24,053 bases of DNA. Source: CAYLPT01 sp964385645 (GTDB taxonomy: Bacteria > Armatimonadota > Hebobacteria > Hebobacterales > Hebobacteraceae). A program made the translations under genes and the position numbers. The notes below the pieces were generated by a model. That model searched no databases. It saw only the letters and a list, made by a program, of their open reading frames with translations, and had not been told where the DNA came from. Location: positions 1-24,053 of the forward strand of contig CAYLPT010000119.1 in the NCBI GenBank assembly GCA_964385645.1, given 5' to 3'. Shown piece after piece: positions 7,843 through 16,244 of the stretch. Each line of letters begins with the position of its first letter. Positions within the stretch are counted from its first letter, which is position 1.

Positions 7843-7871
7843 ATCATAGCACGCCGGCCCCCCAGCGTCAA
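7843..7871 (-). promoter_or_regulatory. Promoter of the tRNA-Pro gene
   Basis: On the minus strand TTGACG (7871-7866) and TATGAT (7848-7843) stand 17 bp apart. The -10 box ends 9 nt before the first base of the tRNA, so the primary transcript should have a very short 5' leader. A GC-rich stretch follows the -10 box. Confidence 0.8.
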
Positions 7872-7899
7872 TCAGCCCCGCCTCGACCAGCCCAGCGAC

Positions 7900-7925
7900 A
7901 GGCCCGGGCCGGCGGGCCCGGGCCT
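7900..7925. terminator. Strong GC hairpin (11-bp perfect stem, 4-nt loop) downstream of the TPR gene
   Basis: AGGCCCGGGCC (7900-7910) and its exact reverse complement (7915-7925) flank a 4-base loop. It lies 41 nt past the TPR-gene stop and 28 nt upstream of the tRNA promoter's -35 box. No T-tract follows on either strand, so it may be a U-tract-independent terminator, an mRNA 3'-end stabiliser or an insulator of the tRNA promoter. Confidence 0.55.
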
Positions 7926-7965
7926 TGGGGTGACGGAGAGATGATGGTCGGCGGTGCGCGGCGCG

Positions 7966-9207
7966 CTATCGCCAAAACCGCAGGAAGCTCAGAATCCCGC
8001 TGCGCCGCCTCGGCCTCCGGTTGAGCTGGTCCAGCTCGTTCTGCGCCCCCTCGTGACCCAGCTCCTTCGCCCGCACGAAGGCCTCCGCCGCCTCCTGGAG
8101 CTGCCCCAACTCCAGGAACGTCTTGCCGAGCAGATACCGGAAGTCCGGGTTCGCCGCATCAATATCCACCAGCTCCTGATAGCAGATCAGCGCCTTCGCA
8201 TGGTCCCCGCTGCGCCGATAGCTGTTGCCCTGGAGCAGGATCTCGGTGATGCGCGACGGATCGGCGAGCACCGCCACCCGGCGGCTCGCCTGCTCCCTCA
8301 CCCCCAGGCCCAGGTTCCCCACAAACAGCCCGCTGAAATCGAGCGCCTCCACCTCCGGCAAGAACTGCGCCCGCAGCCAGTCGGACTTGCGGATGTACTC
8401 CTTGCGCTCCCCTTGCTGCGGAGGCTGCGCCTCGATCTCGGGCTCACCCTCGGCCACGATCGTAACCAGCTCGCCCGCGACGGGCGCGGCCGGCCGTGCT
8501 GGCGGCTCGCTGACCGCCGGGGCCCCGCTCGCGCGCTCGACGGCCGGCGGCTGCGCGACCTCGCGGGGCTCCTGGGCCGCCGCGGGCGGCGGCCCAGGCT
8601 CGAGGCGTGGGTGGCTCGCCTCGCCAAGGGCGATAGGCTGGGACCTCTCCTCATCCCCGGGAATGAGCGCCCAGCCTGAGGACCGCGGCCGCTCGGGCGC
8701 GAAGGCGCGCTCTGCGGCGGGCGGGCGGGGGGCGACCTCAACCGCGGGCGGGTTCATCACCTCCCGGCGCTCGCGGCCGGCGGGCGCCGCCGCGTCCTGG
8801 AGCGGGCGGACCTCGAGGCTGATGCTGATGAAGCTGCTTCCCGCCTCCCCCGTGTGCCGCTCCGCGATCGTCGAGACCGCTGCCTCCAGGTCCACCGCCT
8901 GGCCGCCTCCGCCATTGTCTGAGGCCAGCAGCACCTCGGCCGAGCGGGCCGCGATCAGCTCCCGCACCGCCGACGCCGTGGTGCTCTCCGCCTCGAGCTG
9001 CGCGCTGGGCACCCCGGCCGACAGCACCGACTGGCGGCTCGACACCCGCTCGATGAGCTGCCGCACGGTGATGCCGCCCAGAATGTCGCGCGCGCTGCCG
9101 AAGCGGCAGATCGGCGTCTCCGAGCCCGGCGTGGTGATGGTGATTAGCACCGAGCAGTCCGGGTGCGCCTCAGGCGAGCAGGCGCTGGGCTCTGGCTGCA
9201 TGTCCAT
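7966..9207 (-). CDS. TPR protein of unknown function, downstream of parA
   Basis: This 413-aa, apparently cytoplasmic protein has no signal peptide or TM helix. Residues about 18-135 form a compact region I do not recognise (ITITTPGSETP, then GITVRQLIERVSSRQ). Residues about 138-265 are a Pro/Ala/Glu-rich, probably disordered linker. A helical segment (270-300) leads to two TPR-like repeats: ITEILLQGNSYRRSGDHAKA (320-339) and FRYLLGKTFLELGQLQEA (356-373). The protein ends in a basic/aromatic tail (RRPRRRSGILSFLRFWR), which could contact membrane or nucleic acid. Start is ATG 9207 with GGAGG 7 nt upstream. It lies 26 bp after parA on the same strand, so co-transcription is likely and it is a candidate ParA partner or cargo adaptor. 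That role is inference. Confidence 0.75.
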   Translation of the reverse strand: MDMQPEPSACSPEAHPDCSVLITITTPGSETPICRFGSARDILGGITVRQLIERVSSRQSVLSAGVPSAQLEAESTTASAVRELIAARSAEVLLASDNGGGGQAVDLEAAVSTIAERHTGEAGSSFISISLEVRPLQDAAAPAGRERREVMNPPAVEVAPRPPAAERAFAPERPRSSGWALIPGDEERSQPIALGEASHPRLEPGPPPAAAQEPREVAQPPAVERASGAPAVSEPPARPAAPVAGELVTIVAEGEPEIEAQPPQQGERKEYIRKSDWLRAQFLPEVEALDFSGLFVGNLGLGVREQASRRVAVLADPSRITEILLQGNSYRRSGDHAKALICYQELVDIDAANPDFRYLLGKTFLELGQLQEAAEAFVRAKELGHEGAQNELDQLNRRPRRRSGILSFLRFWR

Positions 9208-9233
9208 CCTGCGTCCTCCGTTTCTGCGCGCCG

Positions 9234-10130
9234 CTATCGCGCGGCCGCTTGCGCGTGCACCGGCGCCGGCGCGCCCAGGGCCGAGTCGCCCAGCCGTGCC
9301 ACGACCTCCCGCGCCAGCGCCCGGTAAGCTGCCGCGGCCGGCGACTCGGGCTCCCTGATGACCGCGGGGATCCCGCCCGCCTCCGCCTCGCTCACCACCA
9401 CGCTCCGAGTGATGATGGTCGAGAAGATGTAGTCCCCGTACTCCCGCTCGATCCGCTCCTTCAGAAGCCGGTACAGCGTCACGTCCAGCGCCGTGTTCTT
9501 GTCGTACATGGTGATGAGAATGCCCAGCAGCTTCACCCAGGCCCCGATCTGCTCGTGCAGCGTCGCCACCATCTCTCCCAACAGGGCCATCCCCTTCAGC
9601 GCATAGAACTTCGTGGTCACCGGCACCACCATGTGCGTCGCCGCCGCCAGCGCGTTGACCGTCAGCATATCCAGCGATGGGGGGCAGTCAACCAGGATGT
9701 AGTCGTACTTCTCCGTCAGCACGCTGCGGTAGAAATCCCGCAGCTTCGACCGCAGCCGGCCCTCCCGACCCATCTCCATCACCAGCGCCTTGTTGCAGTC
9801 CCCCAGCCGCGGGCTCGAGGGTACCAGATCGAGCCCTGGGATCTGCGTCGCGACGATCGCCCGCTCCAGCGGGTACCGGGGCATAGTCAGCAGGCAGTGC
9901 GCCTCCCGCTCCACCGCCTGGTCCGCGGACACGGCGAAGGCCGTCGTCGCGTTCGCCTGTGGATCCAGATCCATGCACAGCACGCGCCTTCCCTCCGCCG
10001 CCAGCGCGGCCGCCAGATTCACGCAAGAGGTGGTCTTCGCCACCCCGCCCTTCTCGTTCACGAACGCCACTACGTGCGCGCCGCCGTACGGCGCGTGGCC
10101 GTTCGCCTCCGCAGCAGGTCCTGCCTCCAT
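9234..10130 (-). CDS. ParA/Soj-family ATPase (orphan, no parB in window)
   Basis: This 298-aa ParA-type P-loop ATPase has the deviant Walker A NEKGGVAKTT (25-34) with signature Lys27 and catalytic-loop Lys32. It also has the A' motif DLDPQAN (54-60) and Walker B ILVDCPPS (145-152). Such proteins dimerise on ATP, bind DNA non-specifically, and position chromosomes, plasmids or protein cargoes. The family usually pairs with ParB; here the partner gene is a TPR protein instead. The chromosomal neighbours (tRNA, isomerase) do not resemble an origin region with gid, mnm or dnaA genes, so a cargo-positioning role is at least as likely as chromosome segregation. Start is ATG 10130 with GGAGG 8 nt upstream. 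Confidence 0.92.
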   Translation of the reverse strand: MEAGPAAEANGHAPYGGAHVVAFVNEKGGVAKTTSCVNLAAALAAEGRRVLCMDLDPQANATTAFAVSADQAVEREAHCLLTMPRYPLERAIVATQIPGLDLVPSSPRLGDCNKALVMEMGREGRLRSKLRDFYRSVLTEKYDYILVDCPPSLDMLTVNALAAATHMVVPVTTKFYALKGMALLGEMVATLHEQIGAWVKLLGILITMYDKNTALDVTLYRLLKERIEREYGDYIFSTIITRSVVVSEAEAGGIPAVIREPESPAAAAYRALAREVVARLGDSALGAPAPVHAQAAAR

Positions 10131-10372
10131 GATCGGGTCCTCCGCTTCGCCGGCTGGGGGGAGCGGCTGACGCGCCCAAGGGCCTCCGCCGCGCCCGCCG
10201 CCCCAAGCTCCCTGGCAACCAGGGCCTGGTTACCCGCGTTGTTCCATATATCCAGCCTGTTCTGGGCACACCGCACCGGCCGCAGGGACCAGCGCCGGCG
10301 CAACGAACAAGGCCCCAGTCGCCCCGGCGGCCTCCCCGCCCCGGCGCACACTACCGCTGTGGAGGCAGCAAG
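10131..10372. other. Divergent intergenic region between parA and the isomerase gene
   Basis: This 242-bp region must hold the promoters of both flanking genes. I see no convincing -35/-10 pair on either strand. An AT-rich patch (CATATATCC, around 10244-10252) could be a -10 region. The clearest structure is the palindrome at 10214-10234. Confidence 0.6.
10214..10234. promoter_or_regulatory. 21-bp near-perfect palindrome upstream of parA (candidate operator or ParA-system site)
   Basis: GGCAACCAGG and CCTGGTTACC are inverted around a central G, with nine of ten arm positions matching. A second inverted repeat overlaps its left side (CCCTGG, CAA, CCAGGG). It is 84 bp upstream of the parA ATG and 138 bp upstream of the isomerase ATG. 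It does not resemble the parS consensus TGTTTCACGTGAAACA. It may be an operator for a dimeric regulator. Confidence 0.45.
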
Positions 10373-11128
10373 ATGGCCCAGCCGCGCGTCGGACTCCAGC
10401 TCATCATCTACGGACCCCGCGCCCGCCAAGACCTCGCCGGCGTCCTCCGCGAAGTCGCCGAGGCGGGCTATGATGGATTCGAGGGCGGCGCCCCCGCCGG
10501 CCCCGACGAGGTGGAGCTCGTCCGCGCCGCCCTGGACGGTACCGGCCTCGCCTTCGCCGGCGGCCACTGCGGCATGGCTCAGCTCGAGGACGGCGCCCTC
10601 GTCAGCCGCATGGCCGGCTCAGTGAAGGCCCTCGGCGGCGACTTCCTCATGGTCTCGGGCCGCTTCGACTCCCTGGAGGGCTACCGGGCCGGCGCCGCTA
10701 CCCTCAACCAGGCCGGCCGCCGCTGCCGCGATGCCGGCGTCACCCTCTGCTACCACAACCACTCCTGGGAGTTCGAGCCCTGCGACGGCGCCCGGCCCAT
10801 TGACGTGCTCATCGGCGAGACCGACCCCCAGCTCGTCAAGCTCTGCCCTGACGTCTACTGGGTCCACGTCGGCGGCGACGACCCGGCCGCCTTCGTCCGC
10901 CAGCACCACGACCGCTGCCCCTACTTCCACTTCAAGGACGGACAGGGCGGTGAGCGCCACCAGGAGTTCCTCGAGCTCGGCCGGGGCTGTGTTGACCTCC
11001 CCGCCGCGCTCCAGGCCGCCCTCGCCTGCCAGCCCGCCTGGGTCGTCGTCGAGCAGGACAGCACCCGCGGCGAGCCCGCCGACTCCATAGCCGTCAGCCG
11101 ACGCTACCTCCGAAGCCTCGGCCTCTGA
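10373..11128 (+). CDS. Sugar phosphate isomerase/epimerase-like TIM-barrel protein
   Basis: This 251-aa protein belongs by pattern to the AP-endonuclease-2/xylose-isomerase-like TIM-barrel superfamily (IolE, IolI, hydroxypyruvate isomerase). Visible blocks are LQLIIYGPR at strand 1, EVAEAGYDGFEGG (the usual glycine-rich turn with the first acidic ligand), LAFAGGHCG, LCYHNHSWEF (conserved HNH strand), DVYWVHVGGDD and YFHFKDGQG (metal-binding His/Asp), and a late VVVEQDSTRG glutamate strand. These fit a divalent-metal isomerase or epimerase; the sugar or polyol is unknown. Start is ATG 10373, with GGAGG (10361-10365) 7 nt upstream. It begins a rightward run with a metallopeptidase 11 bp downstream. 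Confidence 0.88.
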   Translation: MAQPRVGLQLIIYGPRARQDLAGVLREVAEAGYDGFEGGAPAGPDEVELVRAALDGTGLAFAGGHCGMAQLEDGALVSRMAGSVKALGGDFLMVSGRFDSLEGYRAGAATLNQAGRRCRDAGVTLCYHNHSWEFEPCDGARPIDVLIGETDPQLVKLCPDVYWVHVGGDDPAAFVRQHHDRCPYFHFKDGQGGERHQEFLELGRGCVDLPAALQAALACQPAWVVVEQDSTRGEPADSIAVSRRYLRSLGL

Positions 11129-11139
11129 GCCGGCCCCAT

Positions 11140-11511
11140 ATGCGGCTCTCCCGCCGCGAGTTCGAGGACCTCGTCGCAGAGGCGCTGGACAGCCTCCCCG
11201 GCGAGTTCCGCGCCCGCCTCCACAACGTCGAGGTGGTGGTCGAGGAGCGCCCTGCCCCGGAGGACTACCAGGAGCTGGGCATGCAGCCTGGCGAGGTCCT
11301 CCTGGGCGTATACCGCGGCACCCCTCTTACCGAGCGCTCGGTCTTCGGCGCCGACCTCATGCCGGACCGTATCGTCCTCTTCCGCCGGCCCATCGAGCGC
11401 GCCGGCCGCACCCGCCGCGGCATCGTCCAGGAGATCCGGCGGACCCTCATCCACGAGGTCGCCCACCACTTCGGCCTCTCCGACGATCGGCTCGAAGAGC
11501 TCGGCTGCTAG
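11140..11511 (+). CDS. Zincin-like metallopeptidase family protein (pfam06262-like)
   Basis: This 123-aa soluble protein has HEVAHHFGLSDDRLEELG at 105-122. HExxH (H105, E106, H109) plus a downstream aspartate fits a small minimal zincin, and the size and EELGC ending are typical of this family. The N-terminal half carries FEDLVAEALDSLP and LGVYRGTPL, also family features. It has no signal peptide, so it should act in the cytoplasm. The physiological substrate of the family is unknown. It starts 11 nt after the isomerase stop, with no clear Shine-Dalgarno sequence, so translation may depend on coupling to the upstream gene. Confidence 0.9.
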   Translation: MRLSRREFEDLVAEALDSLPGEFRARLHNVEVVVEERPAPEDYQELGMQPGEVLLGVYRGTPLTERSVFGADLMPDRIVLFRRPIERAGRTRRGIVQEIRRTLIHEVAHHFGLSDDRLEELGC

Positions 11512-11585
11512 CCACCCGCCGCCGCGGGTTGTGGAAGAACACAGGTGTCGAGGGGCGCCTGCCGCCCCGCCGAGGCAAGAGGAGC

Positions 11586-13628
11586 ATGTCGGCGCCTGTC
11601 CACGACACGCAGCCCCCGGGGAAGGGGCGGCTCGCGGAAGCCGCGACCTGCCTGCTGGTGTTCGTCCTCTCCCTGCTCGCTTACCTGCGCACGATGCGGC
11701 CCAGCTTCGGCTGGGGCGACTCCAGCGAGCTCATCACCGCCGCCTACCACCTCGGCGTCGGTCACTCCCCCGGCTATCCCACCTGGATGCTCATCGCCCA
11801 CCCCTTCTCCCGCCTCCCCATCGGCGACGTCGCCTTCCGCCTCAACCTGCTCAACGCGCTCCTTGCCGGGCTCGCCGTCGCGCTGCTCTACCTGCTCTTC
11901 CGCTGGCTCTCCGGCAGCCGCATCGCCGCCCTCGTCGGCGCCCTCTCCTTCGCCTTCTCCCTCACCTGGTGGGATGTCACCACCGAGGCCGAGGTGTACA
12001 CCCTCCACATCTGCCTGTCGGCAGCCATCCTGCTGGTCGCCCTGCGCTGGCGCCGCGAGCCCCGCGCCGTCGCCCTTCCCGTCCCCGAGCCGGCCGACCG
12101 CTGGCTGTTTCTCGGGAGCTGGATGGTCGGCCTCAGCCTCGGCAACCATGCCCTCACCACCCTGGTGGCGGTGTCGCTGCTCTACCTGGTCTGGGCCGAG
12201 CGGGGCTGGCGGTTCTTCCGCGGGCGCCGCCTGGCGGTGTGCGTCGGCCTCTTTCTGCTGGGGCTGTCGGTGTACGCTTACGTCCCGCTCCGCGCCCTCG
12301 CCAACCCTCCGCCCCAGCTCAACAACCCCCGCACCCTTGGCGACTTCTGGACCCACCTCACCGCGCCCGGCGCGCGGGAAGCGATGTTCGACTCCGGGCT
12401 GCGGCTCCCCCTGCGCCGCGCCGTCGGCTACCTGCTTCGGCTCACCCTCGAGTTCGGGCATGCCGGGTGCGCGCTGGCCCTGGTCGGCCTCGTCGTCCTC
12501 TGGCGGCGAGATCGGCGCCTCGCCAACTGGCTGCTGCTCCTGGCCGCCCTGGATTTGGCCTATTCGTCTAACTTCAGCATCTTCGATATCTACGTCTACT
12601 ATCTACCCCTCTACCTCGTGCTGGCGGCCTTCATCTCCGTCGGCGCGGGGGCGGCCCTCGACCTGGCCGCCCGCGGGATGGCGCGGCTCCGTCCTCTGGG
12701 GGTGCGAAGCACGCCGACATTCCAGCGCGGGCCCGCCGCCGCGCTCCTGCTCATGGTGCCCTTCACGCTCTTCGCAGGGCGCCTGCCCACCGTGGACCGA
12801 AGCGGAGACTGGAGCCCGGAGCTGTTCGCACGCGCCGTCTTTCGCCAGGTCGAGCCCGGCGCCCTGATCATGGCTGACTGGTGGAAGATCGCGCCTCTCG
12901 GCTACCTCAAGCACATCGAGGGCGAGCGCCCAGACGTGACCCTCTCCGCCGCTCCTTCCCTCCACTGCGAGCAGGCGTTCCTCGAGGTGGCCCGCGCAGA
13001 CCGCCTCCGGCGCTATCCCGCCGTCTACTTCGCCGAGGCCCTCACGTACCGCGCCGACCTGATCCGCGCACGCTTCCCTGTCGCCCCTGCCGGGCCGCTC
13101 TGGAGAGTGTACGTCAAGCGGCCGCCGGCCGACGAGGTGCTGGCCGCCCGCGAGCCGCTCCCTCGGGCCCGCTTCGCCGACCGCGTCGGCCTGGTGGATG
13201 TCGAGCTGGAGGGCATCGAGCTCCGCCCCGGCGCCTGTCTCGACTTCACAGTCTACTGGACCCCCCTCGAGGGCTACAACGGCCGGCCGCACACCGCCAT
13301 CTACCTCCTGGAGGGCCGCGACGGAGAGCGGGTCTGGCAGGTTAGCACCACGCTGGGGCACGGTCTCTACCCAGCGGACCGCTGGCGGCCCGGCGAGGTC
13401 GTGCGCGAGCCCCACCGCATCTACCTGCCTGACGCGGTTCCGGCGGGTGAGTATGACCTGAAGGTGCGGGTGCGGGAACAGGGCTGCTCCGCCGCCCTCC
13501 CCTGCGAACCCAACGGCCTCGGCGCCGGGGGCCGGGACTGCCTTCTGGCGCGGCTGACCGTCGGGCCGTGGCGGCCGCCTTCGCAGCGCGGCCGCATCCC
13601 CGCCGTCGTCGCCCTCCTGCGCCCCTAG
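11586..13628 (+). CDS. DUF2723-family polytopic membrane protein (PMT-like glycosyltransferase)
   Basis: This 680-aa protein has a TM near 21-36, then the DUF2723 hallmark GDSSELITAAYHLGVGHSPG (44-63). That is the acidic first-loop motif followed by His-x-Pro-Gly of the protein-mannosyltransferase-like GT-C fold. Around ten hydrophobic segments follow up to about residue 410. The C-terminal part (about 420-680) is hydrophilic: an extracytoplasmic region with DWWKIAPLGYLKHIEGERPDV, then a beta-rich domain (about 535-655). It probably transfers sugar from a lipid carrier to an envelope acceptor. Start is ATG 11586, with AAGAGG just upstream (close spacing); a longer form from TTG 11529 has no ribosome-binding site. 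It stands alone between the metallopeptidase and rpsB. Confidence 0.85.
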   Translation: MSAPVHDTQPPGKGRLAEAATCLLVFVLSLLAYLRTMRPSFGWGDSSELITAAYHLGVGHSPGYPTWMLIAHPFSRLPIGDVAFRLNLLNALLAGLAVALLYLLFRWLSGSRIAALVGALSFAFSLTWWDVTTEAEVYTLHICLSAAILLVALRWRREPRAVALPVPEPADRWLFLGSWMVGLSLGNHALTTLVAVSLLYLVWAERGWRFFRGRRLAVCVGLFLLGLSVYAYVPLRALANPPPQLNNPRTLGDFWTHLTAPGAREAMFDSGLRLPLRRAVGYLLRLTLEFGHAGCALALVGLVVLWRRDRRLANWLLLLAALDLAYSSNFSIFDIYVYYLPLYLVLAAFISVGAGAALDLAARGMARLRPLGVRSTPTFQRGPAAALLLMVPFTLFAGRLPTVDRSGDWSPELFARAVFRQVEPGALIMADWWKIAPLGYLKHIEGERPDVTLSAAPSLHCEQAFLEVARADRLRRYPAVYFAEALTYRADLIRARFPVAPAGPLWRVYVKRPPADEVLAAREPLPRARFADRVGLVDVELEGIELRPGACLDFTVYWTPLEGYNGRPHTAIYLLEGRDGERVWQVSTTLGHGLYPADRWRPGEVVREPHRIYLPDAVPAGEYDLKVRVREQGCSAALPCEPNGLGAGGRDCLLARLTVGPWRPPSQRGRIPAVVALLRP

Positions 13629-13649
13629 CCCTCCCGCCGTCCCCGTGCA

Positions 13650-13676
13650 GGGCGCGGAAGTCGGCGCCCCGCGCCC
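13650..13676 (+). terminator. Possible terminator hairpin after the DUF2723 gene
   Basis: GGGCGCGG (13650-13657) pairs with CCGCGCCC (13669-13676) across an 11-base loop, 21 nt past the stop codon. There is no T-run after it, so this is a weak candidate; its place between the DUF2723 gene and the rpsB promoter supports it. Confidence 0.35.
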
Positions 13677-13735
13677 CCATCCATCCCTCCGTTCTCCAGG
13701 CCAGCGTGTCCGAACCCCGCCCTCCTCGCCGGCCC

Positions 13736-13765
13736 TTGCGCGCGGTCGCCCGTTTGTGCTAGACT
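13736..13765 (+). promoter_or_regulatory. Probable rpsB operon promoter (extended -10)
   Basis: TTGCGC (13736-13741) and TAGACT (13760-13765) are 18 bp apart. The -10 is preceded by TGC, giving the extended -10 form TGnTAnnnT. Transcription would start near 13772. Confidence 0.55.
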
Positions 13766-13771
13766 CACCCT

Positions 13772-13901
13772 GCGAGCCTCCGCGCCACCCTGCGGGGAGG
13801 CCGGAGATCACAACGTCGGCGTGCTGCGGTGTCCCAGTCCGCCGCAGGCGGATCGGCAGCGCGCGCCGGGATGGGGCACGCGGCGGGAAAGGGAGTTCAC
13901 C
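13772..13901 (+). other. Structured leader of the rpsB-tsf mRNA
   Basis: About 130 nt separate the probable start point from the rpsB TTG. It contains the stem CCTCCGC/GCGGGGAGG near 13777-13800 and the hairpin TCCGCC-GCA-GGCGGA near 13837-13851. S2 is known to autoregulate rpsB-tsf through its leader in other bacteria; whether these stems are that element is inference. Confidence 0.4.
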
Positions 13902-14810
<909 letters not shown>

Positions 14811-14870
14811 GCGCCGGCGCCGGGGGGGTGAGGGGTGGAGACCGCGACCTTCAGGAAGGGGAGGCCGACA

Positions 14871-15476
14871 TTGGCGATCACGGCCCAACAAGTGCAGACA
14901 CTGCGCAGGAAGACCGGGGCGGGGGTGATGGACTGCAAGCGCGCCCTCGAGCAGGCCGAGGGCGATCTTGCGCAGGCGGAGACCCTCCTGCGCAAGCAGG
15001 GCATGGCGCGGGCCGACGCCCGCGTCTCTCGCGAGACCAAGGAGGGTGTCATCGCCTCCTATATCCACGCCGGCGGCCGCATCGGCGTGCTCGTCGAGGT
15101 GAACTGCGAGACTGACTTCGTCGCCCGCACCCCCGAGTTCCAGGACCTCGCTCGCAACCTCGCCATGCACATCGCGGCCGAACACCCCCGCTGGGTCCGC
15201 AAGGAGGAGGTGCCCGACGAGGTCCTCGACCAGGAGCGCGAGATCTACCGCGCCCAGGCCCTCGGCGAGGGCAAGCCCGAGAAGGTCGTAGACCGCATCG
15301 TCCAGGGCCGCCTCGACAAGTTCTACTCCGAGGTCTGCCTCCTCGAGCAGCCCTATGTGCGCGATGACGAGCACACAGTCGGCGAGGTCGTCAGGGAGGC
15401 GATGGCCAAGCTGGGCGAGAACATCGTCGTGAGCCGCTTCGTCCGCTTCCAGCTCGGCGAGGAGCTCGAGGGCTAG
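14871..15476 (+). CDS. tsf: Elongation factor Ts (short form)
   Basis: EF-Ts is the GDP/GTP exchange factor for EF-Tu in the cytoplasm. The N-terminal UBA-like module ITAQQVQTLRRKTGAGVMDC is followed by KRALEQAEGD and the EF-Tu-contacting NCETDFVART motif. The length, 201 aa, matches the short Thermus-like form rather than the 283-aa E. coli protein. The C-terminus ends FVRFQLGEELEG, as in other short forms. Start is TTG 14871, with GGGGAGG (14858-14864) 6 nt upstream; it gives the standard start (M)AITA. The upstream in-frame start at 14835 would add 12 residues not seen in the family. Confidence 0.97.
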   Translation: MAITAQQVQTLRRKTGAGVMDCKRALEQAEGDLAQAETLLRKQGMARADARVSRETKEGVIASYIHAGGRIGVLVEVNCETDFVARTPEFQDLARNLAMHIAAEHPRWVRKEEVPDEVLDQEREIYRAQALGEGKPEKVVDRIVQGRLDKFYSEVCLLEQPYVRDDEHTVGEVVREAMAKLGENIVVSRFVRFQLGEELEG

Positions 15477-15492
15477 GGGCGGAGCAGCGAGC

Positions 15493-16224
15493 GTGGCCCG
15501 GGAGCCCGAGGTGGCGCAGCCCCGCTACAAGCGGGTGGTCATCAAGCTCAGCGGCGAGGCCTTCGCCGGCGAGAACGGCTTCGGCATTGACCCCGACGTC
15601 GTCCACCGGGTGGCCCGCGAACTCAAGGACTGCCACGGCCTGGGCGTCGAGTGCGGCGTCGTCGTCGGCGCCGGCAACTTCATCCGCGCCCGCTCCAGCG
15701 CCCTCCACGACATAGACCGCACCACCACCGACTACATGGGCATGCTCGCCGGTGTCCTCAACTGCCTCGCCCTCCAGGCCTCGCTCGAGTCGCTCCAGGT
15801 CCAGACCCGGGTGCTCTCCGCCATCGAGATCCGCGAGGTCGCCGAGCCCTACATCCGCCGCCGCGCCATCCGCCACCTGGAGAAGGGTCGCTTGGTCATC
15901 TTCGCGGCCGGCACCGGCAACCCTTACTTCACCACCGACACCGCCGCCGCCCTCCGCGCCGCCGAGATTGGCGCCAGCGCCCTGCTCAAGGCCACCAACG
16001 TGGACGGCGTCTACGAGCGCGACCCCAGGCAGGACGCCACCGCCAGGCGCCTCGAGCGCCTCACCTACCTGGAGGCCCTCCGCCAAGGCATCCGCGTCAT
16101 GGACGCCACCGCCATCTCCCTCAGCATGGACACGAAGATACCGGTCATCGTCTTCGGGCTCGCGCAGGAGGGAAACATCCGGCGGGTGTTGCTGGGGGAG
16201 CCCATCGGCAGCGTGATCAGCTAA
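15493..16224 (+). CDS. pyrH: UMP kinase
   Basis: UMP kinase phosphorylates UMP to UDP; this is the hexameric bacterial amino-acid-kinase-fold enzyme. It shows KRVVIKLSGEAF (13-24), DRTTTDYMGMLAG (75-87), YIRRRAIRHLEKGR, IFAAGTGNPYFTTDTAAALR and NVDGVYERDP. The nucleotide loop is GAGNFIRA (59-66), where the family usually has GGGNxxRG: the second glycine is alanine and the glycine after arginine is alanine. Length is 243 aa, as usual. Start is GTG 15493 with GGAG (15481-15484) 8 nt upstream. It lies 16 bp after tsf and 20 bp before frr, the classic rpsB-tsf-pyrH-frr order. Confidence 0.97.
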   Translation: MAREPEVAQPRYKRVVIKLSGEAFAGENGFGIDPDVVHRVARELKDCHGLGVECGVVVGAGNFIRARSSALHDIDRTTTDYMGMLAGVLNCLALQASLESLQVQTRVLSAIEIREVAEPYIRRRAIRHLEKGRLVIFAAGTGNPYFTTDTAAALRAAEIGASALLKATNVDGVYERDPRQDATARRLERLTYLEALRQGIRVMDATAISLSMDTKIPVIVFGLAQEGNIRRVLLGEPIGSVIS

Positions 16225-16244
16225 CACCGAAGGGGGAGGCCCAC

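Noticed and set aside
10131..10372. A parS site for ParB near parA.
   Set aside because: No match to TGTTTCACGTGAAACA. The palindrome present differs in sequence, so only an operator-like call is made.
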